Shown: in pieces, positions 53,343 through 63,421 of the stretch
How positions within the stretch are numbered: the first letter of the stretch is position 1
How the letters are laid out: each line of letters starts with the position of its first letter
Assembly (NCBI RefSeq): GCF_016744155.1
Contig: NZ_JADGEW010000001.1
Span: 239,714 to 303,713, forward strand
Direction: 5' to 3'
From: Amphritea sp.
GTDB taxonomy: Bacteria > Pseudomonadota > Gammaproteobacteria > Pseudomonadales > Balneatricaceae
Length of the DNA: 64,000 nucleotides
Translations under genes and position numbers: made by a program
Notes under the pieces: model-generated
The model's database searches: none
Seen by the model: only the letters and a program-made list of their open reading frames with translations
Told to the model about the DNA's origin: nothing

Positions 53343-54608
53343 TTAACTGAAAATAGCTTTCAGTGAGAAGAAAATGATAATCGACAGGAAGGCGCCGGCA
53401 GGTAGTGTGACTAACCAGGAGATGAAAATGGTGCCTACAACTTTCAGGTTAAGGGCTGAAAGTCCCCGTGCGAGGCCTACACCCAGAATCGCACCGACCA
53501 AGGTATGGGTTGTCGAAATTGGCAGGCCGGTGCCCGACGCAAATACAACGGTAGAGGCTGCCGCCAGAGTTGCGGCAAAACCACGGCTTGGGGTTAGTTC
53601 GGTAATGTTGTTGCCCACGGTTGCGATAACTTTATGACCGTACATAACCAGACCCGCAACAATGCCGCTGCCGCCAAGTAACAGGATCCAGACCGGCATT
53701 GCAGACTTTTGCGCTACTTCACCTGCTGACGCAACTACACCAACAACTGCAGCCAGCGGGCCGACGGCATTGGCAACGTCGTTAGAGCCGTGAGCAAACG
53801 CCATAGCGCAGGCGGTAAACATCATTAGGACGCCGAAAACTCTTTCTACGCTGGCGAAATGGTAGTCACTGTTGTCTTCAGTTTTTGCGTGGATCTTGCG
53901 CAGCATGAAAATGCCCAGAAGCATGGTTATAAACGCGATAGCAATTGAGATCAAAGCGCTGTTGGCAAAACCAGGATTGAGTCCGATATGCTTCAAGCCC
54001 TTGGTAAAAGTTACCATTGAGATCATGAAGCCAACGAGGAATATGTACATCGGGACATATTTTTTAGCATTCTTGAATGGGTCTTCAGTATCAAGAATTA
54101 ATTTTTGTACACTACGGAATAAAAAGAAGGCGATTAAACCAGCAGTCACTGGCGAAACAACCCAGCTGGCAACGATCTTTCCTACTTTTGCCCAGTGAAC
54201 AGCATCGACGGAAATACCGACTGCAGCGAAGCCGACAATCGCTCCGACGATGGAATGGGTAGTCGATACCGGCCAGCCCATAGCGGTTGCTGCCATTAAC
54301 CAGATGCCCGCAGCAAGCAGGGCCGAGAGCATGCCGTATACCAGTAGTTCAGGAGAGCCTGACAGTATCGCCGGATCTATAATTCCTTTACGTATTGTTG
54401 CGGTTACCGCCCCTCCTGCCAGGTAAGCACCGGCAAATTCAAAGATAATAGCGATTATAATCGCTTGTCTTAAGGTTAACGCTTTGGAACCTACCGAGGT
54501 TCCCATAGCATTAGCCACATCGTTAGCGCCCACACCCCAGGCCATAAAGAATCCAAACACACACGCCATGATGACAAGGATATTGCCATATTCCGCAATG
54601 ATGCTCAT
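53343..54608 (-). CDS. Inorganic phosphate transporter, Pit family
   Basis: 421 residues, about ten to eleven membrane helices, with duplicated PiT signatures GANDVANAMGTSVGSKALT near the N-terminus and AHGSNDVANAVGPLA in the second half, plus two PVSTTHSIVGAIVG-type motifs. It imports phosphate, often as a metal-phosphate complex, driven by protons or sodium. It follows a PhoU-like DUF47 gene by 43 bases, the usual pairing. Confidence 0.93.
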   Translation of the reverse strand: MSIIAEYGNILVIMACVFGFFMAWGVGANDVANAMGTSVGSKALTLRQAIIIAIIFEFAGAYLAGGAVTATIRKGIIDPAILSGSPELLVYGMLSALLAAGIWLMAATAMGWPVSTTHSIVGAIVGFAAVGISVDAVHWAKVGKIVASWVVSPVTAGLIAFFLFRSVQKLILDTEDPFKNAKKYVPMYIFLVGFMISMVTFTKGLKHIGLNPGFANSALISIAIAFITMLLGIFMLRKIHAKTEDNSDYHFASVERVFGVLMMFTACAMAFAHGSNDVANAVGPLAAVVGVVASAGEVAQKSAMPVWILLLGGSGIVAGLVMYGHKVIATVGNNITELTPSRGFAATLAAASTVVFASGTGLPISTTHTLVGAILGVGLARGLSALNLKVVGTIFISWLVTLPAGAFLSIIIFFSLKAIFS

Positions 54609-54651
54609 GATAACTACCTAATTTTAAGATTCAGAAAAGTTTATTTGAGGT

Positions 54652-55332
54652 TTATTTCGCTAGCAGCAATTGCAGGCGGCTACCCACTTGCTGTGCTTTG
54701 TCAGCGAGATCACCAATCCAACGGATAACCTGGTAAAGGAACATCGCATCGATTGGGTTCAGATCTTGTTCCACTACAAACAGTGCAGAGCGTACTTCGC
54801 GTTCCATCTCGTCAGCGTCGTGTTCCATATCATCCAGGTCATGGATCATCTGCTCGACGACCTCAACTTCATGGCCTCGGAAACCTGCAGTAATAAGCTC
54901 ATCAAGCTCATTCAGGGCGGTCAGTGCCTGGCCTGATGTTTTCAGGGAGGCGCGGATATATTCCGAAATAATCGGCTGTATCTGGGCGGGAATGGACATT
55001 TTACGGCCTAGCATTAGACCGGCAATGTCTTTAGCTCTGTTGGCAATTTTGTCTTGCATGCGCAACAGTTCGAGAAGATCGGTACGGGGTACTGGCAGGA
55101 AGATACTGTTCGGAAGATTCATACGAATCTCCTTCTTCATGGTATCGGCTTCACCTTCGAGTACCGCAATGTCGTGTTGAATTTTTGCGGCCTGCTCCCA
55201 ATCCTCTGTCATAACGGCGTCAAAGAAAGGAATCAGTTGAATCGCACAGGCATGAGCTTTAGCAATATGTTCCTGCATAGGCTGGAAAGGCGATCGTGCA
55301 AACATCTGCAAAATCGGATTATTAGTAACCAT
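54652..55332 (-). CDS. DUF47/PhoU-like protein (TIGR00153 family)
   Basis: 226-residue all-helical protein, probably a regulator of the Pit transporter. Family features: N-terminus NPILQMFARSPFQPMQEH, and acid-rich helices (DLDDMEHDADEMEREV) that may bind metal. The ATG at 55332 has GGTGA upstream and gives the standard family length; the frame extends to a GTG at 55341. Confidence 0.9.
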   Translation of the reverse strand: MVTNNPILQMFARSPFQPMQEHIAKAHACAIQLIPFFDAVMTEDWEQAAKIQHDIAVLEGEADTMKKEIRMNLPNSIFLPVPRTDLLELLRMQDKIANRAKDIAGLMLGRKMSIPAQIQPIISEYIRASLKTSGQALTALNELDELITAGFRGHEVEVVEQMIHDLDDMEHDADEMEREVRSALFVVEQDLNPIDAMFLYQVIRWIGDLADKAQQVGSRLQLLLAK

Positions 55333-55400
55333 AAAAATCACCGGTCTTAGTGCAAAATTTTCGCGAGTATACGTCGGGCTGACTTCTGTTTGTAGTCAAA

Positions 55401-55418
55401 ATGAAACATAAATGTAAC
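55401..55418 (-). promoter_or_regulatory. Possible Pho box
   Basis: The minus strand reads GTTACAT-TTAT-GTTTCAT, two 7-mers 4 bases apart as in PhoB sites (CTGTCAT consensus, matches 4 and 5 of 7). It lies about 70 bases upstream of the PhoU-like/pit operon. Weak on sequence alone. Confidence 0.35.
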
Positions 55419-55609
55419 TAATTTGGCATAAGTGGAATTTGTATCCTTGGTAAATTGCATAGGGGGTATTGTAACTAGCTGTTTTATGGCTTTTTTATAT
55501 ATTTAATTTGGAATTGTTAAACTTTTGTTACAGAAGAATCTATCGAGACGAAAAGCACTTTTTGCTAAGCTGAAGGAATATATCGGCCACCGACAGAGTA
55601 CTTCAATAT

Positions 55610-58507
55610 ATGCTCAGCCAATTGATCAAGAAACTTCCATCTCTTATTCAGCCTTGTGTAACACTTAATCTTGAAAAAGTTATAGATTCTGTTGGAGCTC
55701 TGACTGAACAGTCCGATAGCTTTCAGGATGATTTGATTCGAGTCCTGACAGGTAGTGATTACGTTGCTGAACAGTTGAGCCGCAAGCCTCAATTACTCGA
55801 AGACTTACTACACAACAACGATCTTTATAGTACTTACGGTGCAGGAGAGTACACCGGACGGTTAGCCCAGAGCTTGGCTTCGGTAGAGAATGAAGAGCTG
55901 CTTCAGAGTGTGTTGCGTAAGTTCAGACAGCGGGAGATGGTCAGAATCATCTGGCGTGATTTGACCCGTGCTACAGATATGCGAGGGACAACCGCTGACC
56001 TTTCTGCTCTTGCGGATGCCTGCATCGATCAGGCTTTACAGTGGCTTTATCGGGATTGTTGTAGCAAATGGGGGACTCCGCATTCTACTGCAACGGATGA
56101 TATACCTGCGCGGCCCCAGCAATTGGTTATTGTGGGGATGGGTAAATTAGGCGCTTATGAGTTGAATCTGTCGTCAGATATTGATTTGATTTTTGCTTAT
56201 CCTGAAAAGGGAATGACCGAAGGCGGAAGGCGTGTGCTGGCCAATCAGGATTTCTTTAGTCGACTGGGGCAGAAACTGATTCAGGCGCTAGATAATATAA
56301 CCGCTGATGGATTTGTCTTTCGTACCGATATGCGGCTGCGTCCCTATGGTGCCAGTGGCCCGCTGGTATGTAGTTTTGCTGCGATGGAAGAGTATTACCA
56401 GGACCAGGGACGTGACTGGGAACGCTATGCCATGATTAAAGCCCGTGTAGTCGGGGGTGATCAACAGGCGGGATCTGAGCTTCTGGAAATGTTGCGGCCT
56501 TTTGTGTATCGGAAATATATCGACTTTAGTGCGTTTGATTCTCTGCGTTCAATGAAGGAGATGATCAATAAAGAGGTGCGACGAAAAGGCTTGCATGGCA
56601 ATGTTAAGTTGGGCGCTGGAGGCATTCGTGAGGTTGAGTTTGTTGCCCAGGCGTTTCAGTTGATTCGTGGTGGGCGTGATCCCCGGTTACAGCAGCGCGA
56701 ACTGCTGAATATACTTCCTTTGTTGCCTGAAACTGTTGGGGTTCCTGAGCAAGCAGTTAGTGACCTGACAGAGGCATATACCTTCCTGCGTAATGCAGAG
56801 CATGTGATACAAGCGGTGGCTGACAGGCAGACTCAGGAACTGCCTGTGGATGAAATTGGTCAGGCGCGTATGGCGTATAGCATGGGGTTTGATCAGTGGG
56901 ATAGCTTTATGGTCGAACTGGACCGCCAGCGAAGTCGGGTTACAGAGCACTTTGCCGATGTTATTGCGCCCGCAGAAGAAGTTGTGGATGAGGATGACTT
57001 GAGTAGTGACTGGTTGTTTCTTTGGAATAGTGAGTTCGACGCCGATGAAGGGGAGGTCTTCTTTGCTGAGCATGGGCTGGATAATCCCCAGTTGGCCTGG
57101 AAAGCGTTTAGTAATCTGAAGTCCAACCGTTCAGTTCAGGTGATGCAGGCTGTCGGGCATTCGCGTTTGCTGGCTGTGTTGCCGAAACTGATGAATGAAG
57201 TGATATCGGTGGAAAATTCAGGCGAAACTCTGGAGCGGGTTTTGTTGCTGATTCAGGCGGTGATACGTCGTTCTGCCTATCTGGTGCTGTTGGCCGAAAA
57301 TCCAGGTGCGATGCAGCAGTTGGTGAAGCTTTGTTCTGCCAGCGCCTGGTTTAGCGAAACCCTGGCAAAGCAGCCGGTACTGTTGGATGAATTGATTGAT
57401 CAGCGTACTTTATATGCACCGCCTACCAAAGAGGAGCTGCAATCTGACTTGCGACAGCAACTGCTACGAATTCCTGAAGAGGATGAGGAGCAGCTGATGG
57501 AAACTCTGCGCTATTTTAAGAGTGCTCATGCATTGCGGGTTGCCGCCTCTGATATAACCGGAGCGCTACCCTTGATGAAGGTCAGTGATTACCTTACCTG
57601 GTTGGCCGAAGCGATATTGGAAGCGGTATTAGAGATTGCATGGCGACAGCTAACTGAAAAACATGGCGTGCCGCAGAAGTCCCCCGGTGTGCCCTGCGAT
57701 CCTGACTTTATTATTGTTGGCTATGGAAAAATGGGGGGGATTGAGCTCTCGTATGGTTCTGATCTTGATCTGGTGTTCATTCATGATGCCGAAGCGGGTT
57801 TGTATACCGAAGGTAAGAAGCCGGTTGCAAACTCAGTGTTCTTTACCCGGTTAGGACAAAAAATTATTCATATTCTCAATACCTTTACCCCAGGTGGACA
57901 GCTTTACGAGGTTGATATGCGCCTACGGCCTTCAGGTAATTCGGGGCTACTGGTCAGCTCTCTTAAAGCGTTTACTGAATATCAGGAAAAAGAAGCCTGG
58001 ACTTGGGAGCATCAGGCGCTGGTACGGGCGAGGGTGATTACGGGGTCAAATACGTTAAAGCAGGCCTTTGAACAGGTGCGTGGAAATATTCTTAGTAAAA
58101 CCAGAGAGCGTGCAGGGTTAGCCGAAGACGTGGTTAAAATGCGGGAGAAGATGCGCGAACATCTGGGAACCTCTGAAAAAGATAAAGATGAAAAATTCAA
58201 CCTGAAACAGGACAGAGGCGGTATTGTCGATATCGAATTCTTAGTGCAATACAGCGTGCTTGCTAATGCTGAAACTTATTCGGAACTGATGGAGTTTACC
58301 GATAATATTCGCATTATTGATGCGATGCAGACTACTGGAGTGATATCAGCTGATGATGCTGAAACGCTCAGGGAAGCATACAAGAGTTATCGCTCTGTGG
58401 GCCATAGGCAGGTGCTTCAGGATCGCTCTGCGACGATTAGCGCTTCTGAACAAGAGGGGAGTCGTCAAGAGATAACCCGGATCTGGAAAGCTAGCTTGAA
58501 GGCTTGA
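55610..58507 (+). CDS. glnE: Glutamine synthetase adenylyltransferase/adenylyl-removing enzyme
   Basis: 965-residue bifunctional enzyme that adenylylates or deadenylylates glutamine synthetase in response to PII and glutamine. Two nucleotidyltransferase folds are seen: the N-terminal removing domain (GMGKLGAYELNLSSDIDLIF) and the C-terminal adding domain (GYGKMGGIELSYGSDLDLVF), each with the paired Asp motif. It complements the GlnK proteins at 6-8 kb, which are its expected regulators. Confidence 0.96.
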   Translation: MLSQLIKKLPSLIQPCVTLNLEKVIDSVGALTEQSDSFQDDLIRVLTGSDYVAEQLSRKPQLLEDLLHNNDLYSTYGAGEYTGRLAQSLASVENEELLQSVLRKFRQREMVRIIWRDLTRATDMRGTTADLSALADACIDQALQWLYRDCCSKWGTPHSTATDDIPARPQQLVIVGMGKLGAYELNLSSDIDLIFAYPEKGMTEGGRRVLANQDFFSRLGQKLIQALDNITADGFVFRTDMRLRPYGASGPLVCSFAAMEEYYQDQGRDWERYAMIKARVVGGDQQAGSELLEMLRPFVYRKYIDFSAFDSLRSMKEMINKEVRRKGLHGNVKLGAGGIREVEFVAQAFQLIRGGRDPRLQQRELLNILPLLPETVGVPEQAVSDLTEAYTFLRNAEHVIQAVADRQTQELPVDEIGQARMAYSMGFDQWDSFMVELDRQRSRVTEHFADVIAPAEEVVDEDDLSSDWLFLWNSEFDADEGEVFFAEHGLDNPQLAWKAFSNLKSNRSVQVMQAVGHSRLLAVLPKLMNEVISVENSGETLERVLLLIQAVIRRSAYLVLLAENPGAMQQLVKLCSASAWFSETLAKQPVLLDELIDQRTLYAPPTKEELQSDLRQQLLRIPEEDEEQLMETLRYFKSAHALRVAASDITGALPLMKVSDYLTWLAEAILEAVLEIAWRQLTEKHGVPQKSPGVPCDPDFIIVGYGKMGGIELSYGSDLDLVFIHDAEAGLYTEGKKPVANSVFFTRLGQKIIHILNTFTPGGQLYEVDMRLRPSGNSGLLVSSLKAFTEYQEKEAWTWEHQALVRARVITGSNTLKQAFEQVRGNILSKTRERAGLAEDVVKMREKMREHLGTSEKDKDEKFNLKQDRGGIVDIEFLVQYSVLANAETYSELMEFTDNIRIIDAMQTTGVISADDAETLREAYKSYRSVGHRQVLQDRSATISASEQEGSRQEITRIWKASLKA

Positions 58508-58524
58508 ATACGGGCAATAAAAAT

Positions 58525-58552
58525 AAAAAAAGCGCCTTAAGGCGCTTTTTTT
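58525..58552. terminator. Bidirectional terminator between glnE and ilvE
   Basis: A fully self-complementary hairpin, AAAAAAAGCGCC-TTAA-GGCGCTTTTTTT, between convergent genes. Confidence 0.92.
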
Positions 58553-58567
58553 ATTAAGAGTCTAGCT

Positions 58568-59563
58568 TCAGATACGGGTTAACCATCCGTGTTTATCTTC
58601 TGCTTTACCCCATTGAATATCGTTCAGCGCCTGACGCAGTTTAACGGTTGTTGTGCCAGTCTCACCGTTACCGACAGGGTATTCTTTACCGTTATGGATC
58701 AGAGTACCTACCGGTGTAAGTACCGCTGCAGTGCCCGAAAGAGCCGCTTCACAACCCGGTTTGGCAGCTCGTTCCAGTAGCTCTTCAATAGTTAACTGAC
58801 GTTCCTGTACATCCATACCCAGATCGCGGGCGATGGTTAGTATAGAGTCGCGGGTTACCCCGTGTAGGAAACTTTCATCCAGGGCTTTAGTGATTACTTC
58901 GTTGCCATCGATCAGTAGGAAGTTGGCTGCGCCGGTTTCCTGTACATCGCCGTCTGGGCAAAAGAGAACCTGGTCAGCGTTGAGCTCTCGTTTGGCTTTC
59001 ATGATGGGCTGCAGAGCACTGGCGTAGTTACCGCCACTTTTGATCATGCCCATATGGGCGGCACAGCGGGCACCATTTTCTTCTAGCAATAAGCGCAGTG
59101 GAGCACCGCCACCGGAGAAATAGTCACCTACAGGGGATAGCAATATATACTGGCAGGATGTCACAGATGGAGATGCCGCCTTACCAATTGCAGGCTCAGT
59201 ACCAAAGTGAGTCGGGCGGATGTACATAGAGCCTGGAGGCTCAGGTACATCGTTTTTAAAGCGGGTGACGATATCGATGATCATCTTGCCAGTGGTCGCT
59301 TTATTGATCTCTGGAAGTGACAGCAGCTCGCTGCTCTGAGTGAAACGATCAATATTACGATCCATCCGGAAAATATTGATCGAGCCATCTTCATGACGAA
59401 ACGCTTTCAAGCCCTCAAAACAGGTGCTGGAATAGTGCAGTACATGTGCTCCTGGATGCAGTTGCAAGCTGTCACTGCTGACTACTTCAGCATCGCTCCA
59501 ACTAGTGCCATCAAACCAGGAGATTGCCATTTCAGGCATGAACACAGTTCCAAATGCGGCCAT
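58568..59563 (-). CDS. ilvE: Branched-chain amino acid aminotransferase
   Basis: 331-residue class IV PLP enzyme interconverting Leu, Ile and Val with their 2-oxo acids. The length and motifs (STCFEGLKAFR, SPVGDYFSGGGAPLRLLLEE, the PLP lysine region GMIKSGGNYASALQPIMKAK, QETGAANFLLID) fit the longer BCAT type rather than short E. coli IlvE. The ATG at 59563 has GAGG 7 bases upstream and is preferred over one at 59581. Confidence 0.93.
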   Translation of the reverse strand: MAAFGTVFMPEMAISWFDGTSWSDAEVVSSDSLQLHPGAHVLHYSSTCFEGLKAFRHEDGSINIFRMDRNIDRFTQSSELLSLPEINKATTGKMIIDIVTRFKNDVPEPPGSMYIRPTHFGTEPAIGKAASPSVTSCQYILLSPVGDYFSGGGAPLRLLLEENGARCAAHMGMIKSGGNYASALQPIMKAKRELNADQVLFCPDGDVQETGAANFLLIDGNEVITKALDESFLHGVTRDSILTIARDLGMDVQERQLTIEELLERAAKPGCEAALSGTAAVLTPVGTLIHNGKEYPVGNGETGTTTVKLRQALNDIQWGKAEDKHGWLTRI

Positions 59564-59804
59564 TGAGTACCTCGAAAACATATAAAGTTGAATACTCTGT
59601 TACACGTAGCGCGATTCAGAGATTTTTTCAGGTCAATGATTGTAATCAGCTCTGGCTGAAAAGGGAATCCGCTGTAGTAATTAAAGGTTGATAAGCACTA
59701 AGAAAATAGCCATTTTGTTGAAACAGTTCAGTGGATGAAGTGTAAATCAGAAATGTTATACTGCGGTCTTAGTTTATTTCCCTCTGGCAGAGATAGGAAT
59801 CCCC

Positions 59805-60806
59805 TTGAAAGTTCTGATCGTTAAAACCTCATCCATGGGGGATGTTATTCATACCTTGCCGGCACTGACTGATGCAGCAAAGGCTATTCCAGGTATCAGT
59901 TTTGACTGGGTTGTAGAAGAAGGATTTGCAGAAATCCCAGGCTGGCACTTTGCGGTAGACCGCGTTATCCCTGTAGCGATAAGGCGTTGGCGGAAAAATC
60001 TCTGGGAAACCTTCAAGAGTGGTGAGTGGAAGCGGTATCGGACGGCTCTCGCTGAGTCTGATTATGATTTGGTTATTGATGCACAGGGCTTGTTGAAAAG
60101 TGCTCTATTGGTAACTCGGTATAGCCGGGGTGTGAGTTGCGGCTATGATAAATCCTCTGCTCGGGAACCTCTGGCTGCTCGATTCTATCAACGAACCTTT
60201 CAGGTAGATAAACAACAACATGCAGTAGAGCGGACCCGTCAATTGTTTGCCCAGGCATTAGGTTATCAACTGGAAGGTCGAGGCGATTTCGCTATTCGCA
60301 ACCACTTTATCCAAGGTAGTGATGCAGTATCCGACTATCTGGTGTTTCTCCACAGCACTACGCGCTTTGATAAACACTGGCCGGAAGAGTATTGGCTGGA
60401 GTTGATTAAGACTGCGACGGCAGAAGGGTGGAAGATTAAATTGCCCTGGGGGAACCCAGAGGAGAGAGATAGGGCTGGCCGGTTAGCGCAGAAAAATGAT
60501 GCTGTTGAGGTACTGCCAAAGCTGAATCTGGCAGAGGTTACTACGGTATTGGCTGGCGCAGCTGGCTGTGTGTCAGTGGATACAGGCTTGTCTCATATGG
60601 CCGCTGCATTAGATCGACCCAACGTTATTTTGTTTGGATCCACCGATCCCGGACTTGTCGGTGGCTATGGTAAAGATCAATTGTGTCTGGAGGCCAAAGA
60701 ACAGTCGGAAAGTGGCAGTTCTTTTGAGCCTGCTGTGTTTGCTAACCTGACTCCAGCGATAGTGTGGCAAGCTTTAACCGCTCAGTGCTTACCAGTAAAG
60801 GATTAG
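59805..60806 (+). CDS. waaC: LPS heptosyltransferase I
   Basis: 333-residue GT9 enzyme that adds the first heptose to Kdo in the LPS inner core. N-terminus KVLIVKTSSMGDVIHTLPAL is typical; the donor-binding C-terminal part has LPWGNPEERDRA and SVDTGLSHMAAALDRPNVILF. The start is TTG with AGGAA about 7 bases upstream; the family motif begins right at this codon. First gene of the LPS cluster. Confidence 0.93.
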   Translation: MKVLIVKTSSMGDVIHTLPALTDAAKAIPGISFDWVVEEGFAEIPGWHFAVDRVIPVAIRRWRKNLWETFKSGEWKRYRTALAESDYDLVIDAQGLLKSALLVTRYSRGVSCGYDKSSAREPLAARFYQRTFQVDKQQHAVERTRQLFAQALGYQLEGRGDFAIRNHFIQGSDAVSDYLVFLHSTTRFDKHWPEEYWLELIKTATAEGWKIKLPWGNPEERDRAGRLAQKNDAVEVLPKLNLAEVTTVLAGAAGCVSVDTGLSHMAAALDRPNVILFGSTDPGLVGGYGKDQLCLEAKEQSESGSSFEPAVFANLTPAIVWQALTAQCLPVKD

Positions 60807-60809
60807 AAA

Positions 60810-61844
60810 ATGCCTTGCTCTGTTTATTTTGTATCAACGCTTTTGCATCTTTTTACCGCTACGGCAATTTCGGGTGAACGAAAGAATGAACAAGCAATTC
60901 TAGTATTCATTGATCAGCCTGAGGGGAAGCCTTCACAGATATTTAACTTGGTTGAACAATGGAAATTATCTCCCTTTACAGAGCAGCACCTATATTATGG
61001 GCGTTTGAAAGGTGGGTTGGGAAAACTTAAAAAAAGACGACAACTTTTTCGGGATATTGGTGCACTTATTACAAGGTTACAGCCTGACAATATATTTGTA
61101 GGCAATGATCGCCGAATTGAGTTTCAGTATGCAATGCACGTAGCACAAAAATCGAGGAAGCCAGCAATCGGTCATTATATGGATGAGGGTACCTTTACCT
61201 ATGTTGGCCGGGAAGCATCCAGTGGGTTTGGCGATGTTGTTGTGGATAACTTGCTGAAAAAAGTATTTTACGGCGTCTGGTGGAAAAACCCGGCGACTGT
61301 TGGCGCTTCTGCCTGGATAAGCGAGATACATGTCGCATTTCCTGAATTGATTAACCCTCTTCTTCGTCTCAAGTCGATACAATGTCTTAAGGCTTCAAGC
61401 TTCCAATCGGCACCCCTGAAACAGCTATCGAAGATGATGCTTCAGGTTAATGCTGTATCAGAAGAGCAAGTGCTGGCGCTAGATGTATTAATAACGCTGC
61501 CCCATGAGTCGTTGTTTGAGAAGCAAGCGGGATACAAAGAAAAAATACTAAAGCTCATTGCTGAACTAAAAGGGCGTGTTGCGGTGAAATATCATCCTCG
61601 TAATAGCTGTGAAGATGCGCTTGGTATACAGCAGTACGGGGTTGAACTTTTGCCCTCTTCCGTTAGTTATGAAGCTCTTCTTCCTTTGTTAAGAGCTGAT
61701 GTTGTAGTGATAGGAGATGTCTCTTCTACACTGCTGTTAACCCGTTGGCTCAGGCCTGAAATTAAAACCATTTCTTATCGAAATGGAACGGAAAATAAAA
61801 AGTTCGAGCAACTGTTTCGCGATCTTGATATACAGATTCGATAA
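60810..61844 (+). CDS. Putative sialyl/polysialyltransferase-like glycosyltransferase
   Basis: 344 residues. The segment AVKYHPRNSC and the later VVIGDVSSTLLLTRWL resemble GT52/polysialyltransferase-type GT-B enzymes, which build surface glycans with CMP-sugars. The N-terminus (SVYFVSTLLHLFTATAIS) also fits that group. The donor and acceptor are unknown. It begins 3 bases after waaC, in the LPS/O-antigen operon. Confidence 0.6.
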   Translation: MPCSVYFVSTLLHLFTATAISGERKNEQAILVFIDQPEGKPSQIFNLVEQWKLSPFTEQHLYYGRLKGGLGKLKKRRQLFRDIGALITRLQPDNIFVGNDRRIEFQYAMHVAQKSRKPAIGHYMDEGTFTYVGREASSGFGDVVVDNLLKKVFYGVWWKNPATVGASAWISEIHVAFPELINPLLRLKSIQCLKASSFQSAPLKQLSKMMLQVNAVSEEQVLALDVLITLPHESLFEKQAGYKEKILKLIAELKGRVAVKYHPRNSCEDALGIQQYGVELLPSSVSYEALLPLLRADVVVIGDVSSTLLLTRWLRPEIKTISYRNGTENKKFEQLFRDLDIQIR

Positions 61845-61871
61845 CTTTATAGAGCGCTCTAAGGAAATTCT

Positions 61872-62744
61872 ATGAAACTGGCTATGAACTATCTTATCAA
61901 GAATGAAGCCGATATCATTCTTGATAACATCAAGGTGCACTCTCAGCTCGGAGCCGACTGTTTTGTAATTATTGATAACGGCTCCACGGATGGTACCCGT
62001 GAGCTGCTCGATTCAGTCAAAGATCAATACGAGATGATAGTGATCGATCGTCCACTTCTGGATTATCAGCAGAGTAACTGGAAAACAGAGATGGCCAAAA
62101 CTGCTGCCAGGAAATTGGGGGCAGACTGGAGCATCGCTAATGATGCAGATGAGTTTTGGATTCCGAAAGATGGGAACTTGAAAACAGAAATGGTCTCATC
62201 GGGGTCAATCCTTGAGTGTCCCCGGTATAACATTCTTTTTGATCGTGAAGCGTTTGATGCCGAAGCGCCTTATTATACGCAGACTAACAGAGTGCAGTAT
62301 CCTATAAACTATCCTAAGGGGATTCAGTGTGCCCAGCCCAATCTTTCAATAATGATGGGCAATATACACGGAAAAGTGGCGGTCCGTTCGAGAGGACTTC
62401 TTCGTGTAAAAGGGGGTAACCACAGAGCATGGCATGCCTTAGGTTGGTTGAATTCAAAGAAGTCTGAAAATATAGAAATATATCACTACCCTATCCGCTC
62501 GAAAGAAAAGTTTATTCAGAATATTGAGAATCGTAAGGCGTTGCTGGATGCCGGTGTCTCTAAAATGGGCGATCACTATCGGCGTTGGGTAGCGATGTAT
62601 CAGGATGGTTCGATTGAGGCGGAATTGGATCGTTTAACCGTAACAGAGAAGAGCAGAGACACTCTGTTTGGTTTGGGCGTTTTAGTAGATGACAGATCGG
62701 CGATGGACGTTATCAGTAATCTGTTAGAAGAGACCGCAGAATGA
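61872..62744 (+). CDS. GT2-like glycosyltransferase
   Basis: 290 residues with a GT-A fold: KNEADIILDNIKVHSQLGAD, CFVIIDNGSTDGT and DxD in SIANDADEFWIP. It resembles the GT2/DUF4422-like group that decorates LPS. The stop overlaps the next start (ATGA). Substrate unknown. Confidence 0.8.
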   Translation: MKLAMNYLIKNEADIILDNIKVHSQLGADCFVIIDNGSTDGTRELLDSVKDQYEMIVIDRPLLDYQQSNWKTEMAKTAARKLGADWSIANDADEFWIPKDGNLKTEMVSSGSILECPRYNILFDREAFDAEAPYYTQTNRVQYPINYPKGIQCAQPNLSIMMGNIHGKVAVRSRGLLRVKGGNHRAWHALGWLNSKKSENIEIYHYPIRSKEKFIQNIENRKALLDAGVSKMGDHYRRWVAMYQDGSIEAELDRLTVTEKSRDTLFGLGVLVDDRSAMDVISNLLEETAE

Positions 62745-63421
62745 TTATCATCGGTTATTACACGACTGACTCCGTTTATCAGGATAGCTATGAGCTACTA
62801 GAAAAGTCTCTGGTGCGGGTCGGACATCGCTTTGATTATAAGGCGATACCTCCTTCTGACTGGAAAAGTGTCACCGATCTAAAGCCCCGGGTCGTACTTG
62901 AGAAATTGCAGCAGTATCAGGAGCCAGTTCTCTATCTTGATGCGGATGCTTTTGTACATGAGAATCTGGATAAGTATTTTGAAGATAAAAGCTGTGATAT
63001 TGCAGTTAATTTTCTAAAAAAGAAAAGCGGTGAAGAGGAACTTCTGTCAGGGACTGTGTATTTTGATTATAACGACAAAGTTCTTCAACTCGTTCAGTTA
63101 TGGATTAAAACCGGACTAGATAATCCTGAATTAAATGATCAGCAGTCATTACAAAAAGCGGTGTCTGAATATGAGGGTGAGCTAAGTGTATTTCGCTTGT
63201 CATCAGCTTTTACTTATATATTTGATTGGCAATATCCTGATGTTGAAACCCCCATTATTGAACACATGCAGGCGAGCAGAGAAATCTACTGCCTTAGAAG
63301 GATGAGTAGCCTGAAAAATAAGTTAAAGAAAATGCTGGGTCTCAAAGTAAGTAAGGAAGAGATGCTTACACGTCGAAGAAAAAGAGTGGCCGAGTTACAG
63401 GGGCTACTCAGTGGAGAATAG
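62741..63421 (+). CDS. Putative GT-A glycosyltransferase (GT8/nucleotide-sugar type)
   Basis: 226 residues with a DxD-type motif in VLYLDADAFVHENL and a downstream acceptor-side HMQASREIYC. The C-terminus is basic and helical (RRRKRVAELQ), perhaps membrane-associated. It overlaps both neighbours, so it is an operon member. Substrate unknown. Confidence 0.7.
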   Translation: MIIIGYYTTDSVYQDSYELLEKSLVRVGHRFDYKAIPPSDWKSVTDLKPRVVLEKLQQYQEPVLYLDADAFVHENLDKYFEDKSCDIAVNFLKKKSGEEELLSGTVYFDYNDKVLQLVQLWIKTGLDNPELNDQQSLQKAVSEYEGELSVFRLSSAFTYIFDWQYPDVETPIIEHMQASREIYCLRRMSSLKNKLKKMLGLKVSKEEMLTRRRKRVAELQGLLSGE

